From Paracoccus litorisediminis (GTDB lineage: Bacteria > Pseudomonadota > Alphaproteobacteria > Rhodobacterales > Rhodobacteraceae): a DNA stretch of 64,000 nt. The DNA lies in assembly GCF_009711205.1 (NCBI RefSeq), contig NZ_WMIG01000001.1:744001-808000 (forward strand), in the 5' to 3' direction. Each line of letters opens with the position of its first letter. Position 1 is the first letter of the stretch. The notes beneath the pieces are model-generated. The model worked only from the letters and a program-made list of their open reading frames with translations. It was not told the DNA's origin and did not search any database. Both the position numbers and the translations under genes were made by a program. This document shows, piece by piece, positions 19,736 through 31,237 of this stretch.

Positions 19736-20038
19736 ATGAACCTGAGCCCCCGCGAAAAGGAAAAGCTGCTGGTCTCGGTCGCCGCAATGGTGGCGCGGGG
19801 TCGGCTGGCGCGCGGCGTCAAGCTGAACCACCCCGAGGCCATCGCGCTGATCACCGATTTCGTGGTCGAAGGCGCGCGGGACGGACGCTCGGTCGCCGAT
19901 CTGATGGAGGCAGGCGCCCATGTCATCACCCGCGAGGACTGCATGTCCGGCATCCCCGAGATGATCCATTCCGTGCAGGTCGAGGCGACATTCCCCGACG
20001 GCACGAAACTTGTCACCGTCCACGACCCGATCCGCTGA
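19736..20038 (+). CDS. ureA: Urease gamma subunit
   Basis: Smallest structural subunit of urease, 100 residues as expected. Begins [20 protein letters not shown] and keeps [20 protein letters not shown] and the end motif [11 protein letters not shown]. It assembles with UreB and UreC into the nickel enzyme that hydrolyses urea to ammonia and carbamate. Six bases separate it from ureJ. Confidence 0.97.
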   Translation: MNLSPREKEKLLVSVAAMVARGRLARGVKLNHPEAIALITDFVVEGARDGRSVADLMEAGAHVITREDCMSGIPEMIHSVQVEATFPDGTKLVTVHDPIR

Positions 20039-20044
20039 GAGGCC

Positions 20045-20596
20045 ATGATGAAACGTATCCTTCCCTTGCTTCTGATGCCCACGGCGGCCCTTGCCCATCC
20101 CGGCGCGCATGGCCATGCCGCCCCCTTCACCGAGGGCTGGATGCACCCCTTGGGCGGCACCGATCATGTGCTGGCGATGGTCGCGGTGGGGCTTTGGGCC
20201 GCGACCGCATCCGACCGCCGCGGCGTCTGGGCGCTGCCCCTGGCCTTTGTCGCGGCGATGCTGGCGGGCGGGGCGATGGGCGCTGCCGGTATCGGCCTGC
20301 CTGCGGTCGAGCCGATGATCCTTGCCTCATCCATCCTTCTTGGCCTTGCCGTCGCGCTGGCGCTGCGTCCGTCGCTGGGTTTTGCCTTGCCGGTGGTGGC
20401 GCTCTTCGGGCTGTTCCATGGCCATGCCCATGGGGTCGAAGGTCCGGCGACCGGGCCACTGGCCTATGCGGCGGGCTTTGCGCTGGCGACCGGCGGCTTG
20501 CATCTGGCGGGGATCGGTCTGGGTCGTCTGGGCGGCGCACGCGTCCTTGGCGCGGTCACGGCGGCGGCGGGCGTCGCCTTGGCGGTGATGCCATGA
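20045..20596 (+). CDS. ureJ: HupE/UreJ family protein (putative nickel permease)
   Basis: Membrane protein of 183 residues from the HupE/UreJ family, thought to bring nickel to urease or hydrogenase. A signal-like N-terminus ends at [14 protein letters not shown], rich in histidine; the family motif [19 protein letters not shown] follows, then about five more spans with [13 protein letters not shown]. Its stop overlaps the ureB start (ATGA). Placement between ureA and ureB is seen in other alphaproteobacterial urease operons. Confidence 0.9.
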   Translation: MMKRILPLLLMPTAALAHPGAHGHAAPFTEGWMHPLGGTDHVLAMVAVGLWAATASDRRGVWALPLAFVAAMLAGGAMGAAGIGLPAVEPMILASSILLGLAVALALRPSLGFALPVVALFGLFHGHAHGVEGPATGPLAYAAGFALATGGLHLAGIGLGRLGGARVLGAVTAAAGVALAVMP

Positions 20597-20901
20597 TCCC
20601 CGGCGAGGTCTTCCCTGCCGAGGGCGAGATTACCCTGAACGAGGGCGTCGAGGCGATCACCCTGATGGTCGCCAATACCGGCGACCGCCCGGTTCAGGTA
20701 GGCAGCCATTACCATTTCGCCGAAACCAATCCGGGTCTCAGCTTCGACCGCGATGCGGCGCGAGGGATGCGGCTTGACATAGCGGCAGGCACTGCCGTCC
20801 GCTTCGAGCCGGGCCAGAAGCGCGAGGTCCGGCTGATTCCCATTTCCGGGGCGCGCGCGATCTGGGGTTTCAACGGTCAGGTCATGGGTCCGCTGGACTG
20901 A
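20593..20901 (+). CDS. ureB: Urease beta subunit
   Basis: Structural subunit of urease, 102 residues. Begins [18 protein letters not shown] and carries [19 protein letters not shown] and the end [14 protein letters not shown]. The start overlaps the ureJ stop by ATGA, pointing to coupled translation; a longer open frame upstream lies inside ureJ in another frame and is not real. Unusually, ureC does not follow directly: two other genes (20925-22138) stand between. Confidence 0.96.
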   Translation: MIPGEVFPAEGEITLNEGVEAITLMVANTGDRPVQVGSHYHFAETNPGLSFDRDAARGMRLDIAAGTAVRFEPGQKREVRLIPISGARAIWGFNGQVMGPLD

Positions 20902-20924
20902 CCTGCCAAGGGAGGGAACGGACG

Positions 20925-21740
20925 ATGTGCAATGCCTGCGTGATCGAACATGTCAAGGAAACCATGCTAAGCCGGCGCAGCCTGTTCATGGGCGCGGCGG
21001 CCTCGGGTGCGGCGGCGATTGCCGCCAGCGCGATCAGCGCCCGGCCCGCGATGGCTCAGGCCAGCGGCAAGGTCGTCGACCTGACCTATGTCTTTGACGA
21101 GAAGTTCCCGACCTTCGACGGCGCGCCCGGCATTGCCTATGAAGAGGCGGTCAACTTCGACAAGTCAGGCTACCAATTGTGGAAGCTGACGATCGTCGAA
21201 CATTCCGGCACCCATATCGACGCGCCGCTGCATTTCTCCAAGGACGGGATGTCGGTCGACCAGATCCCGGCGGAAAGCCTGATCTGCCCGCTTTGCGTGA
21301 TCGACATCTCTGCCAAGGCCAAGGACGACGCCAATGCCGCCCTTGAGGCCGAGGACGTACAGGCATGGGTTTCCGCCAATGGCGATATCCCGAAAGGGGC
21401 CTGCATCGCCATGAATTCCGGCTGGGGGGCCAAGGTCGCCACGCCCGAATTCCGCAATACGCCCGATGGCAAATTCGCCTTTCCGGGCTTTGGTAAATCC
21501 GCGACCGACCTCTTGGCCGAAATGGGCGTGGCGGCGATTGCCAGCGACAGCCTGTCGCTCGATCCCGGCAATTCGCCGGATTTCGCGGTGCATAACTCGT
21601 GGCTGCCCGGTGGCCGCTACGGGATCGAGAACCTTGCCAATGTCGACCAGCTTCCCGCCAAGGGGGCCACGATCTTTGTCGGCGCGCCGAAACATGCCCG
21701 TGGCACTGGTGGCCCGGCCCGTATTCTGGCGATGGTCTGA
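20925..21740 (+). CDS. Cyclase family protein, probably Tat-exported
   Basis: Metal-dependent hydrolase of the putative cyclase / kynurenine formamidase-like family. 271 residues. The N-terminus has a twin-arginine signal (LSRRSLFMGAAASGAAAIAA, then ARPAMA-QA), so the mature protein should be periplasmic. The metal-binding family motif HSGTHIDAPLHF is near residues 88-99, with a second conserved aspartate/serine stretch SDSLSLDPGNS near 205. GGGAGGGAA stands before the start. It is set between ureB and ureC and overlaps the next gene by one base (TGATG). A urea-releasing amide substrate is an attractive guess, but nothing in the sequence proves it. Confidence 0.88.
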   Translation: MCNACVIEHVKETMLSRRSLFMGAAASGAAAIAASAISARPAMAQASGKVVDLTYVFDEKFPTFDGAPGIAYEEAVNFDKSGYQLWKLTIVEHSGTHIDAPLHFSKDGMSVDQIPAESLICPLCVIDISAKAKDDANAALEAEDVQAWVSANGDIPKGACIAMNSGWGAKVATPEFRNTPDGKFAFPGFGKSATDLLAEMGVAAIASDSLSLDPGNSPDFAVHNSWLPGGRYGIENLANVDQLPAKGATIFVGAPKHARGTGGPARILAMV

Positions 21741-22138
21741 TGGCGACCGTTCCGCTGCTTGCCGATGGCGAGGCGCCGCCCGAAAGCCTCGCGGTCTTTG
21801 ACGAGATCCGCGAGGCGCGCGGCACCGATTACGTCAATAATTTCTGGCGCGCGCTGGCCCATGACCCGGCGCTTTTGCGCGCGACCTGGGAACGCGCGGC
21901 GCATGTGATGGCGCCGGGCGCGCTGCATCCGCTGGTCAAGGAGCTGGTCTATATCGCCGTCTCGACCGCCAATGGCTGCACCTATTGCGTCCATTCCCAC
22001 ACGGCCGCCGCCCGCGCCAAGGGCATGACCCCCGAACAGCATACCGAGCTGCTGGCCGTGATCGCCATGGCCAGCCAGACCAATGCCTTGGCCACCGCGC
22101 TTGCCGTGCCGGTGGATGACCGCTTTCAGGAGAACTAG
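21740..22138 (+). CDS. Carboxymuconolactone decarboxylase / AhpD-like family protein
   Basis: A 132-residue helical protein of the AhpD/CMD fold. The redox motif NGCTYCVHSHTAAARAKGM (CxxC then His) is near residues 75-93, as in alkylhydroperoxidase-type proteins, preceded by LVKELVYIAVS. The start overlaps the cyclase stop (TGATG), and the ureC ATG follows its stop codon with no base in between, so it is embedded in the operon at the translation level. A peroxide or thiol oxidoreductase role is possible; a link to urease is unknown. Confidence 0.86.
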   Translation: MATVPLLADGEAPPESLAVFDEIREARGTDYVNNFWRALAHDPALLRATWERAAHVMAPGALHPLVKELVYIAVSTANGCTYCVHSHTAAARAKGMTPEQHTELLAVIAMASQTNALATALAVPVDDRFQEN

Positions 22139-23839
<1,701 letters not shown>

Positions 23840-23948
23840 CCATTGCTGCAACGCAGCATTGCAAAAACCGCCATAGTTGAGACAGCAGATATGACCTATA
23901 GTCATCCTCATGGGAGGAAACCGTTCGCCAACACCGGAAGGGTTTCCA

Positions 23949-24167
23949 ATGGCTATCCAATCGACCGAATTCGCCCCGTCGCTTCGCGCCCGCGTGGATG
24001 CAATCTTTGCCCGCATCGGTCAGGGCATGACCAACTATGCCGACCGCCGCTCGCGCCGCCGCGAGATCGAGGCGCTCGAAGCTCTGTCGGACAAAGAACT
24101 GGCCGATATGGGCATCGCGCGCGACCGGATCGTGCATTACGTCTTCCGCGACATGGTCTGGCTGTAA
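23949..24167 (+). CDS. DUF1127 domain protein inside the urease operon
   Basis: A 72-residue basic protein with the DUF1127 signature LEALSDKELADMGIARDRI near residues 41-59, preceded by an arginine-rich turn (NYADRRSRRREIE). Small DUF1127 proteins in Rhodobacter and Agrobacterium have been linked to RNA binding and stress or phosphate metabolism. GGAAGG stands before the ATG at 23949. It lies between ureC (109 bases upstream) and ureE (25 bases downstream). The larger gap from ureC could hold its own promoter. It is one of three such genes in the window. Confidence 0.92.
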   Translation: MAIQSTEFAPSLRARVDAIFARIGQGMTNYADRRSRRREIEALEALSDKELADMGIARDRIVHYVFRDMVWL

Positions 24168-24192
24168 GCCACGCCCGGACGGGGGTGCGTCA

Positions 24193-24663
24193 ATGAGCGC
24201 GCCCCTGATCAGCCTGCGCGCGACAGAAGTCCTGCGCGCGACCCCGGCCGAGGATACCGTCGTCCTTGACTATGAAGGCCGCTTCCTGCGCCGCAAGCGC
24301 CTGATTTCCCGTGCGGGTCTGTCCTTTCTGGTCGACCTGCCCGAGACCGTCAGCCTTGATCCCGGCGATGCCTTTCGCCTTGAGAGCGGCCAGTTGATCG
24401 GTGTCGTCGCAGCGATGGAGCCTTGCCTGCGCGTCGTGGGGCCACTGCCCCGCCTTGCCTGGCATATCGGCAACCGCCACACCCCCTGCCAGATCGAAGC
24501 CGACCATCTGCTGATCCGCGCCGATCATGTGCTGGAGGGCATGCTGCGTGGCCTTGGCGCAACCGTCACCGCCACCATGGCCCCCTTTGCCCCCGAGGGC
24601 GGTGCTTATGGCCACGGCCGCACCATGGGCCATGACCACGGCCCCGGCTTCCATTCGCACTGA
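24193..24663 (+). CDS. ureE: Urease accessory protein UreE
   Basis: Nickel-binding metallochaperone that delivers Ni(II) to the UreDFG-urease complex. 156 residues. The N-terminal peptide-binding-like domain has LDYEGRFLRRKRL and LSFLVDLPE; the C-terminal metal domain has AWHIGNRHTPCQIE, in which the histidine is the conserved nickel ligand, and the tail GHGRTMGHDHGPGFHSH is histidine-rich, suited to store nickel. Stop and ureF start overlap (TGATG). Confidence 0.95.
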   Translation: MSAPLISLRATEVLRATPAEDTVVLDYEGRFLRRKRLISRAGLSFLVDLPETVSLDPGDAFRLESGQLIGVVAAMEPCLRVVGPLPRLAWHIGNRHTPCQIEADHLLIRADHVLEGMLRGLGATVTATMAPFAPEGGAYGHGRTMGHDHGPGFHSH

Positions 24664-25289
24664 TGCTCTCCCGTCTGACCCTGATCCAATGGCTGTCCCC
24701 CGCCTTTCCGACCGGGGGCTTCGCCTATTCCCATGGCCTTGAACAGGCCATGGTGGACGGTGCCCGCGATGCCGATGCCGTGCGGGCTTGGGTGTCGGAT
24801 GTGCTGCGGCGCGGCGGTGGCTGGACCGATGCCGTGGCTCTGTCCCTGACCCTGCGCGGCGAGGATGCCGACGAACTGGCCGATCTGGTGCGGGCGCAGG
24901 CCGGATCGGCCGAGCGCCTGACCGAGACGATGGATCAGGGCCGCGCCTTCGCCCAGACGGTCGAGGCGCTGACCGGTTCGCCCCAGCCGTTGCGCCCCCT
25001 GCCCGTCGCCGTCGGTTTTGCTGCGCGTGGGCTGGACCTGCCGCATGAAGACATCATCGCCCATTACCTGCATGCCTTTGCCGCCAACCTGATCTCGGCG
25101 GCGACGCGCTTCCTGCCCTTGGGTCAGGCGCAAGCGCAGCAGACGCTGGCCGCCCTGCATCCGGTGATCGCAGATGTAGCGGCGCTGGCGGTGCAGGCAG
25201 GGCGGGACGCGCTTGAAACCGGTTGCTTCGGCGCCGATCTTGCCGCCATGCGGCATGAAACTCTGGACGTAAGGATTTTCCGCACATGA
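24663..25289 (+). CDS. ureF: Urease accessory protein UreF
   Basis: All-helical chaperone that binds UreD and acts as a checkpoint for UreG GTPase during nickel insertion. 208 residues. Recognised from [20 protein letters not shown] at the N-terminus (FPxGxFxxSxGLE follows), the middle [12 protein letters not shown] and the end [16 protein letters not shown]. Overlaps ureE by one base and ureG by four, so the three accessory genes are coupled. Confidence 0.96.
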   Translation: MLSRLTLIQWLSPAFPTGGFAYSHGLEQAMVDGARDADAVRAWVSDVLRRGGGWTDAVALSLTLRGEDADELADLVRAQAGSAERLTETMDQGRAFAQTVEALTGSPQPLRPLPVAVGFAARGLDLPHEDIIAHYLHAFAANLISAATRFLPLGQAQAQQTLAALHPVIADVAALAVQAGRDALETGCFGADLAAMRHETLDVRIFRT

Positions 25290-25912
25290 GCCATAACGGC
25301 CCCCTGCGCGTCGGCATCGGCGGCCCCGTCGGCGCGGGCAAGACCACCCTGACCGAGCAACTGGCCCGCGCGCTGGCCCCGCGCCTGTCGATGGCGGTCA
25401 TCACCAATGACATCTACACCCGCGAAGATGCCGAGGCGCTGATGCGCGCGCAGGTCCTGCCCGTCGACCGCATCCGCGGCGTCGAGACCGGCGGCTGCCC
25501 TCATACCGCGATCCGCGAGGATGCCAGCATCAATCTGGCCGCCGTCGCCGATCTGCGCGCCGCCCATCCCGATCTGGAGCTGATCCTGATCGAATCAGGC
25601 GGCGACAATCTGGCCGCGACCTTCAGCCCGGAACTGGCCGACCTGACCATCTATGTCATCGACACCGCCGCCGGGCAGGACATCCCAAGGAAGCGCGGGC
25701 CGGGACTGGCGCGCTCGGACCTGCTGGTGGTGAACAAGACCGATCTGGCCCCCTATGTCGGGGTCGATCTGGACCTGCTGGAGAGCGACGCGCGGGTTGC
25801 TCGCGGGCCCCGGCCCTTTGTCATGGCGCAATTGCGTCACGGCAAGGGTATCGACGAGATCGTCGATTTTCTGGTGCGCGAGGGCGGGCTGGTTCTGAGA
25901 ACCGCAGCCTGA
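25286..25912 (+). CDS. ureG: Urease accessory GTPase UreG
   Basis: GTPase that powers nickel insertion into urease. 208 residues. P-loop [20 protein letters not shown] near residues 10-29, the nickel-binding CPH-type motif in [32 protein letters not shown] and the base-recognition [11 protein letters not shown]. Last gene of the operon; its ATG overlaps the ureF stop. No strong terminator follows, but a 3'-end element copy does (25954). Confidence 0.97.
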   Translation: MSHNGPLRVGIGGPVGAGKTTLTEQLARALAPRLSMAVITNDIYTREDAEALMRAQVLPVDRIRGVETGGCPHTAIREDASINLAAVADLRAAHPDLELILIESGGDNLAATFSPELADLTIYVIDTAAGQDIPRKRGPGLARSDLLVVNKTDLAPYVGVDLDLLESDARVARGPRPFVMAQLRHGKGIDEIVDFLVREGGLVLRTAA

Positions 25913-25953
25913 CGGGCCGAAGGCAGACGCATCGCGGGCTGAAAGCTCGCAGT

Positions 25954-25974
25954 GGGTATTTGTGAAACGGAGAA
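25954..25974 (+). repeat. 3'-end element copy 3
   Basis: Reads GGGTATTTGTG then AAACGGAGAA, 42 bases past the ureG stop and in the ureG direction, between the convergent ureG and amidotransferase genes. The sequence just upstream (GAAAGCTCG) is shared with copy 5 at 55674. Confidence 0.7.
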
Positions 25975-25989
25975 ATGCGCGGTCGCGCC

Positions 25990-26784
25990 TCAGGCGGCCG
26001 CCGCCTGAGCCTGTGGCACGAAGGGTGTGACCACCAGATCCGGGCCGTCAAAGATGCAGAAGCTTTGCGGCGGCACCTCCAGCCAGTCGGATTCATCCGT
26101 TTCCAAAGGTTCCGAGACCACGGCGCGTCCGCCCCGCGTGTCCGACCAGCGATGAAACAGTGTCGGCGCCTGATTGTCGCTGGCATAGCGCAAGGCATAG
26201 AGCCTTTCGCCATCCGAGAAGGCGGCGGTCAGGCGGACATGCGGCGCTTCGCCCTTTTGCCGGGCAAGGGATTCGAACTTCGCAGTGGCGATGGCCATCG
26301 CGCGGGCCGGGTCATTGTCCAGCCCCTCACCCAAGGCCATCAGGAACAGCGCCTCACTGTCGGTCGCGCCCTTGCGATGCGGATAATATTCGTCGGGGAT
26401 CATTACTTCGGCATGGCGGCGGTAGCGGTCATAGCCGCCGAACTGGCCGTTATGCATGAAGCTCCATCTGCCGACGACAAAGGGATGGCAATTGTTGCGG
26501 CTGGTTGCGGTGCCGGTCGAGGCGCGGACATGGGCCAGAAACAGGTGCGATTTCAGCGTCGCGGTCAGGCTGCGCAGGTTGCTGTCGGACCAGGCGGGCA
26601 TGATGTCGCGGTAAAGACCCGGCTCGGGGCGTTCGCCGTACCAGGCAACGCCGAAACCATCGGCATTGACCGGAGTATGGCAGCGCGTCGCGCCATGGCT
26701 TTGCCGGACCAGCGAATGGCCGGGCCGGCAGATCACGTCCTCAAGGAAGATCGGACTGCCGATATAGGCTGCCCAGCGGCACAT
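25990..26784 (-). CDS. Class II glutamine amidotransferase (YafJ-like)
   Basis: Cytosolic protein of 264 residues with an N-terminal nucleophile fold. It begins MCRWAAYIGSPIFLED, with cysteine 2 as the likely catalytic residue; conserved HNGQFGGYDRYRR, NADGFGVAWYG and GATDSEALFLMALGE belong to the YafJ/GATase_4 group. Related to EgtC, which removes glutamate from a precursor in ergothioneine synthesis, but no other egt genes are nearby, so function stays open. Convergent with ureG. Confidence 0.9.
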   Translation of the reverse strand: MCRWAAYIGSPIFLEDVICRPGHSLVRQSHGATRCHTPVNADGFGVAWYGERPEPGLYRDIMPAWSDSNLRSLTATLKSHLFLAHVRASTGTATSRNNCHPFVVGRWSFMHNGQFGGYDRYRRHAEVMIPDEYYPHRKGATDSEALFLMALGEGLDNDPARAMAIATAKFESLARQKGEAPHVRLTAAFSDGERLYALRYASDNQAPTLFHRWSDTRGGRAVVSEPLETDESDWLEVPPQSFCIFDGPDLVVTPFVPQAQAAAA

Positions 26785-26849
26785 ACCTGTCCCCTTTCGT
26801 GCTTTTTCCGAAGCTTGGCACGAAAAGCTTGAGAAATCATCAATAAGTC

Positions 26850-27140
26850 TTAGGCCGGGTTTTCCTCGACGATCACAAGATCGCGCTCGGCAGCACCTTT
26901 GGCGAATTCGAGGGCAGCCTGATACTCGGCCGAGCGGTAGCAGGCCACCGCATCCTCGACGCTGGGGAAGCGGGCGACGACATTGCGGGCGCGCTCATTG
27001 CCCTCAAGCTGCACATAGCGCGTGCCACGGGCAAGGAAGACCCCGCCATGCGCGGCGATGGCCGGACCGGCCAGCTTGGCATATTCGCCGTAAGCGTCCG
27101 GGTTGGTCACGTTGACATGGGCAATCCAGAGCGCGGTCAT
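26850..27140 (-). CDS. DUF1330 family protein
   Basis: A 96-residue protein with a ferredoxin-like (dimeric alpha/beta barrel) fold, DUF1330. Motifs: [19 protein letters not shown] at the start, [17 protein letters not shown] and [20 protein letters not shown] in the second half. Function unknown. Its ATG overlaps the stop of alaS by four bases (ATGA), which ties its translation to alaS. Confidence 0.9.
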   Translation of the reverse strand: MTALWIAHVNVTNPDAYGEYAKLAGPAIAAHGGVFLARGTRYVQLEGNERARNVVARFPSVEDAVACYRSAEYQAALEFAKGAAERDLVIVEENPA

Positions 27141-29794
27141 GCTTTCTCTCCGATCAGGGTCTCAATGGCAGCGATGGCGCTGTCGGCGGCATCCAGGCTG
27201 GGCGCGCCGCCCTGGGCGCGGTCGGGACGGCCACCGCCGCCCTTGCCACCCAGCGCCGCGGTCGCGGCCTGCACCAGTTCGACTGCGGTAACACGCGCGA
27301 TCAGGTCGGGCGTGACGCCAGCGGCGACGGTCGCCTTGCCATCGGCCTCGGCCAGAACCACCACTACGCCGGAGCCCAGACGCGACTTCATCTCATCGAC
27401 CAGCGGGCCAAGTTCCTTGCCCGAGACGCCATCGACGCGGCGCGCGATCAGCTTGATGCCGTTGATTTCCTTCGGCGCGTCGTCCGAACCGCCGCCCATC
27501 GCCAATTGACGCTTCAGCTGGGCGACCTCATTGGCCAGAGCCTTGCGCTCATCAGCCAGCGCGCGGACCTTGTTCACGACGTCACCGGCCTGCGCCTTGA
27601 CGATGCCCGCGACCTCGGACAGTTCGCCGTCGACGCGGCGCAGGGCATCCATCGCAGCCTGACCGGTCAGCGCTTCGATCCGGCGGATGCCGGCAGCCGA
27701 GGCGGTTTCCGAGGTCAGCGCGAACATGCCGATATCGCCGGTGCGCGCGACATGAGTGCCGCCGCAAAGTTCCAGCGAATAGGTCCGGCCGTTCGCGCCC
27801 TTGCCCGAACCGACCAGTTCACCCATCGAAACAACGCGGACTTCGTCGCCGTATTTCTCACCGAACAGCGCCTGCGCGCCAAGACCACGGGCGTCGTCCG
27901 GGGTCATGATACGGGTCTCGACCGGGGTGTTCTGGCGGATGAAATCATTCACCTCGCGTTCAACTCGGGCGATTTCTTCGGCAGTCAGCGCTTTGGCATG
28001 GCTGAAGTCGAAGCGCAGACGGTCCGGCGCGTTGAGGCTGCCGCGCTGAGCGACATGCTCACCCAGCGCGCGGCGCAGTGCCTCATGCAGCAGGTGCGTG
28101 GCCGAATGGTTCGCACGGATCGCGCCGCGGCGGTCGTGATCGACCGCAAGCTGCGCACCCTGAGCGCGGCTGATCGTGCCCAAGGTGACCTCGGCCACAT
28201 GGATGAACAGACCGCCGGATTTCTTGGTATCGGTGATGCGCGCGGCCCCGGTCTCGGTCTTGATCAACCCGGTATCGCCGACCTGACCGCCGGATTCGCC
28301 ATAGAAGGGCGTCTGGTTCACGACGATCTGGACCTCCTGGCCTTCGGTCGCCTGTTCGACAGCCGCGCCATCCTGCACCAGCGCAAGGATCTGACCTTCG
28401 CTTTCCTCGGTGTCATAGCCAAGGAATTCGGTCGCGCCATGCTGCTCAGCAAGGTCGAACCAGATCGCCGCGTCCTTGGTTTCGCCCGAACCCGCCCATG
28501 CGGCGCGGGCCTTGGCCTTTTGCTCGGCCATGGCCGTGTCGAAACCGGCGGTATCGACCGCGCGGCCCTGCTCGCGCAGGGCGTCCTGCGTCAGGTCCAG
28601 CGGGAAGCCATAGGTGTCATACAGCTTGAAGGCAGCCTCACCGGGCAGGTTCGCACCTTCGGGCAGGCGGGAAAGCTCGTCATCCAGCAGGCGCAGACCG
28701 CGATCCAGCGTCTGCTTGAAGCGGGTTTCCTCCAGCTTCAGGGTTTCCTCGATCAGCGCCTGTGCGCGGCCCAGTTCCGGGTAAGCGGTGCCCATCTGGC
28801 TGACCAGCGCCGGGACCAGCTTGTGCATGACCGGGTCTTTCGCACCAAGAATATGCGCGTGACGCATGGCGCGGCGCATGATGCGGCGCAGGACGTAACC
28901 GCGACCCTCGTTCGAGGGCATGACGCCATCCGCGATCAGGAAGCTGGTCGAGCGCAGATGGTCGGCGATGACGCGGTGATGCACCTTGCCCGGACCGTCG
29001 GGATCGTTCGAGGTCGCGTGCGCCGAAGCCTCGATCAGGCTGCGCATCAGGTCGGTGTCGTAGTTGTCGTGCTTGCCCTGCAGCAGCGCGCCGATCCGCT
29101 CCAGCCCCATGCCGGTGTCGATCGACTGCATGTCGAGGGCACGCATCGAGCCATCCTCGAACTGCTCGTTCTGCATGAAGACGAGGTTCCAGATCTCGAT
29201 GAAGCGATCGCCATCCTCATCCGGCGAGCCGGGCGGACCGCCCCAGATCTTGTCGCCGTGGTCAAAGAAGATCTCGGTGCAGGGACCGCAGGGGCCGGTC
29301 GGGCCCATCTGCCAGAAGTTGTCGCTGGTCGGGATACGGATGATGCGGTCATCCGACAGGCCCGCGACCTTCTTCCAGATATTCGCGGCCTCATCGTCGG
29401 TATGATAGACGGTGACCAGCAGCTTGTCCTTGGGGATGCCGAAATCCTTGGTCAGCAGCTCCCATGCATAGGGGATCGCCTGCGTCTTGAAATAGTCGCC
29501 AAAGCTGAAATTGCCCAGCATTTCAAAGAAGGTGTGGTGGCGCGCCGTGTAGCCGACATTGTCGAGGTCGTTGTGCTTGCCGCCCGCGCGCACACATTTC
29601 TGCGCCGAGGTCGCGCGGTTGTAATCGCGCGTCTCAACCCCGGTGAACAGGTTCTTGAACTGAACCATGCCCGAGTTGGTGAACATCAGCGTCGGGTCGT
29701 TGCGCGGCACCAGCGGGCTGGATTCGACCACACGGTGACCGTTGCGTTCGAAGAAGTTCAGAAACGTCGAGCGAATATCGTTCAAGCTTGGCAT
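27137..29794 (-). CDS. alaS: Alanyl-tRNA synthetase
   Basis: Charges tRNA-Ala. 885 residues from ATG 29794, the start that gives the conserved [20 protein letters not shown]; a start 33 bases upstream would add an unconserved leader. Class II catalytic domain with [11 protein letters not shown] and [19 protein letters not shown], the editing domain with [13 protein letters not shown] (HxxxH) and [13 protein letters not shown], and the C-terminal C-Ala region ending in a glycine-rich DNA-binding-like segment [14 protein letters not shown]. It follows recA with 129 bases between, including a terminator, so it has its own promoter. Confidence 0.98.
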   Translation of the reverse strand: MPSLNDIRSTFLNFFERNGHRVVESSPLVPRNDPTLMFTNSGMVQFKNLFTGVETRDYNRATSAQKCVRAGGKHNDLDNVGYTARHHTFFEMLGNFSFGDYFKTQAIPYAWELLTKDFGIPKDKLLVTVYHTDDEAANIWKKVAGLSDDRIIRIPTSDNFWQMGPTGPCGPCTEIFFDHGDKIWGGPPGSPDEDGDRFIEIWNLVFMQNEQFEDGSMRALDMQSIDTGMGLERIGALLQGKHDNYDTDLMRSLIEASAHATSNDPDGPGKVHHRVIADHLRSTSFLIADGVMPSNEGRGYVLRRIMRRAMRHAHILGAKDPVMHKLVPALVSQMGTAYPELGRAQALIEETLKLEETRFKQTLDRGLRLLDDELSRLPEGANLPGEAAFKLYDTYGFPLDLTQDALREQGRAVDTAGFDTAMAEQKAKARAAWAGSGETKDAAIWFDLAEQHGATEFLGYDTEESEGQILALVQDGAAVEQATEGQEVQIVVNQTPFYGESGGQVGDTGLIKTETGAARITDTKKSGGLFIHVAEVTLGTISRAQGAQLAVDHDRRGAIRANHSATHLLHEALRRALGEHVAQRGSLNAPDRLRFDFSHAKALTAEEIARVEREVNDFIRQNTPVETRIMTPDDARGLGAQALFGEKYGDEVRVVSMGELVGSGKGANGRTYSLELCGGTHVARTGDIGMFALTSETASAAGIRRIEALTGQAAMDALRRVDGELSEVAGIVKAQAGDVVNKVRALADERKALANEVAQLKRQLAMGGGSDDAPKEINGIKLIARRVDGVSGKELGPLVDEMKSRLGSGVVVVLAEADGKATVAAGVTPDLIARVTAVELVQAATAALGGKGGGGRPDRAQGGAPSLDAADSAIAAIETLIGEKA

Positions 29795-29881
29795 GGCGCA
29801 ATCTTCCCGGATGAGCAGAGTCCGCAAATAACCGAGGGGCGCGCGGGCGTAAAGCCGGAACGCTTAGGCGGGCGGCAAAGG

Positions 29882-29904
29882 AAAACGCGCCCCGTCGGGG
29901 CGCG
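29882..29904 (-). terminator. Intrinsic terminator after recA
   Basis: CGCGCCCC and GGGGCGCG form a perfect 8-bp stem with a 3-base loop; read on the minus strand it is followed by TTTTCC. It lies 20 bases past the recA stop. Confidence 0.85.
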
Positions 29905-29923
29905 CATGGCGATGGGCGGTGGA

Positions 29924-30994
29924 TCAGTCCTCGGTCACGGCATCGTCGCCGTCATCGGTGGCTCCGAAATCCAGACCGTGGCTGGCGCGGATCTTGTCCT
30001 CGATCGCATAGGCGATTTCGGGATTGTCGCGCAGGAACTGCTTGGCATTCTCGCGGCCCTGACCGATGCGCTCATCGCCATAGGAATACCAGCTGCCGGA
30101 TTTTTCGACCACGCCGGCCTTGATCCCAAGGTCGATCAGCTCACCAACCTTCGAAATCCCCTCGCCGAACATGATGTCGAATTCGACCTGACGGAAGGGC
30201 GGGGCCACCTTGTTCTTGACGACCTTGACCTTGGTCGAGTTGCCGACCACCTCGTCGCGATCCTTGATCGAGCCGGTGCGGCGGATATCCAGACGCACCG
30301 AAGCATAGAATTTCAGCGCATTGCCGCCGGTGGTGGTTTCGGGATTGCCGAACATTACACCGATCTTCATGCGGATCTGGTTGATGAAGATCACCATGCA
30401 GTTGCTGCGGCCGATGCTGCCGGTCAGCTTGCGCATCGCCTGGCTCATCAGGCGGGCCTGGCTGCCCATCTGCATGTCGCCCATGTCGCCTTCGATCTCG
30501 GACTTGGGCGTCAGCGCCGCGACCGAGTCGACCACGACCAGGCTGACCGCGCCTGATCGAACCAGCGTATCGACAATCTCCAGCGCCTGCTCGCCGGTAT
30601 CGGGTTGGCTGATCAGCAGCTCATCCAGATTGACGCCCAGCTTCTTGGCATATTGCGGATCCAGCGCATGTTCTGCGTCGACAAAGGCGCAGACGCCGCC
30701 CTTTTTCTGCTCTTCCGCCACAACATGCAGCGTCAGCGTGGTCTTGCCCGAGCTTTCCGGGCCAAAGATCTCGATGATACGGCCCTTGGGCAGGCCACCA
30801 ATCCCCAGCGCGATATCCAGACCCAGCGAACCGGTCGAGGTCGCCTCGATCTCGGCCACCGGATTATCACCGCCGAGCTTCATGATCGAACCCTTGCCGA
30901 ACTGCCGCTCGATCTGGGCCAGCGCGCTGTCCAGAGCCTTCTGCTTATCTGCCGATCGCTTGTCGTTCATGTCGAAAAGTGAAGCCCCTGCCAT
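29924..30994 (-). CDS. recA: Recombinase RecA
   Basis: ATP-dependent strand-exchange protein, also the co-protease that triggers LexA self-cleavage in the SOS response. 356 residues. P-loop [14 protein letters not shown], Walker [20 protein letters not shown], and loop 2 [20 protein letters not shown] are intact; acidic C-terminus [16 protein letters not shown] 30994 is preceded by GGGGA; a second in-frame ATG eight codons later is less likely because related proteins carry the extra segment. A LexA box lies 63-77 bases upstream. Confidence 0.98.
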   Translation of the reverse strand: MAGASLFDMNDKRSADKQKALDSALAQIERQFGKGSIMKLGGDNPVAEIEATSTGSLGLDIALGIGGLPKGRIIEIFGPESSGKTTLTLHVVAEEQKKGGVCAFVDAEHALDPQYAKKLGVNLDELLISQPDTGEQALEIVDTLVRSGAVSLVVVDSVAALTPKSEIEGDMGDMQMGSQARLMSQAMRKLTGSIGRSNCMVIFINQIRMKIGVMFGNPETTTGGNALKFYASVRLDIRRTGSIKDRDEVVGNSTKVKVVKNKVAPPFRQVEFDIMFGEGISKVGELIDLGIKAGVVEKSGSWYSYGDERIGQGRENAKQFLRDNPEIAYAIEDKIRASHGLDFGATDDGDDAVTED

Positions 30995-31056
30995 GCTGTC
31001 CCCATGTTTATTTCACACCCCGCCCGCCGGGGTCAATCAGCGCCCGCCCGCGATTT

Positions 31057-31071
31057 GTTCACGGGATGTTC
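31057..31071 (-). promoter_or_regulatory. LexA (SOS) box upstream of recA
   Basis: GTTC-ACGGGAT-GTTC fits exactly the direct repeat GTTC-N7-GTTC bound by LexA in alphaproteobacteria, including Rhodobacter and Paracoccus. Its place 63 bases before the recA start codon supports DNA-damage control of recA. Confidence 0.88.
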
Positions 31072-31237
31072 TAATCTGAGCAGTTTCTTTCAAAATTGCA
31101 AGAACAGCTTCGGGATATGCAGGTCAGCCTCTTGCGCGTGTCGTTGCAGCATCGCAGCGAAAGGTTAAGAAACAGTTTACAGCCCCCGGCCCGACCGCTA
31201 TCCCCGTCAGGCTCGATACCACCGGGAGGCAGCCAGA

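Noticed and set aside
26815..26841. Inverted AAGCTT pair as terminator of the amidotransferase gene
   Set aside because: The two six-base palindromes lie upstream of the start of that minus-strand gene, not at its end, and no T run follows in either direction.
27506..30556. 1016-codon open frame opposite alaS and recA
   Set aside because: It spans two well-identified genes, a terminator and an intergenic gap on the other strand, so it is a codon-bias shadow. The same holds for long frames opposite glmS, glmU, purA, guaB, ftsI, murE and sdhA.
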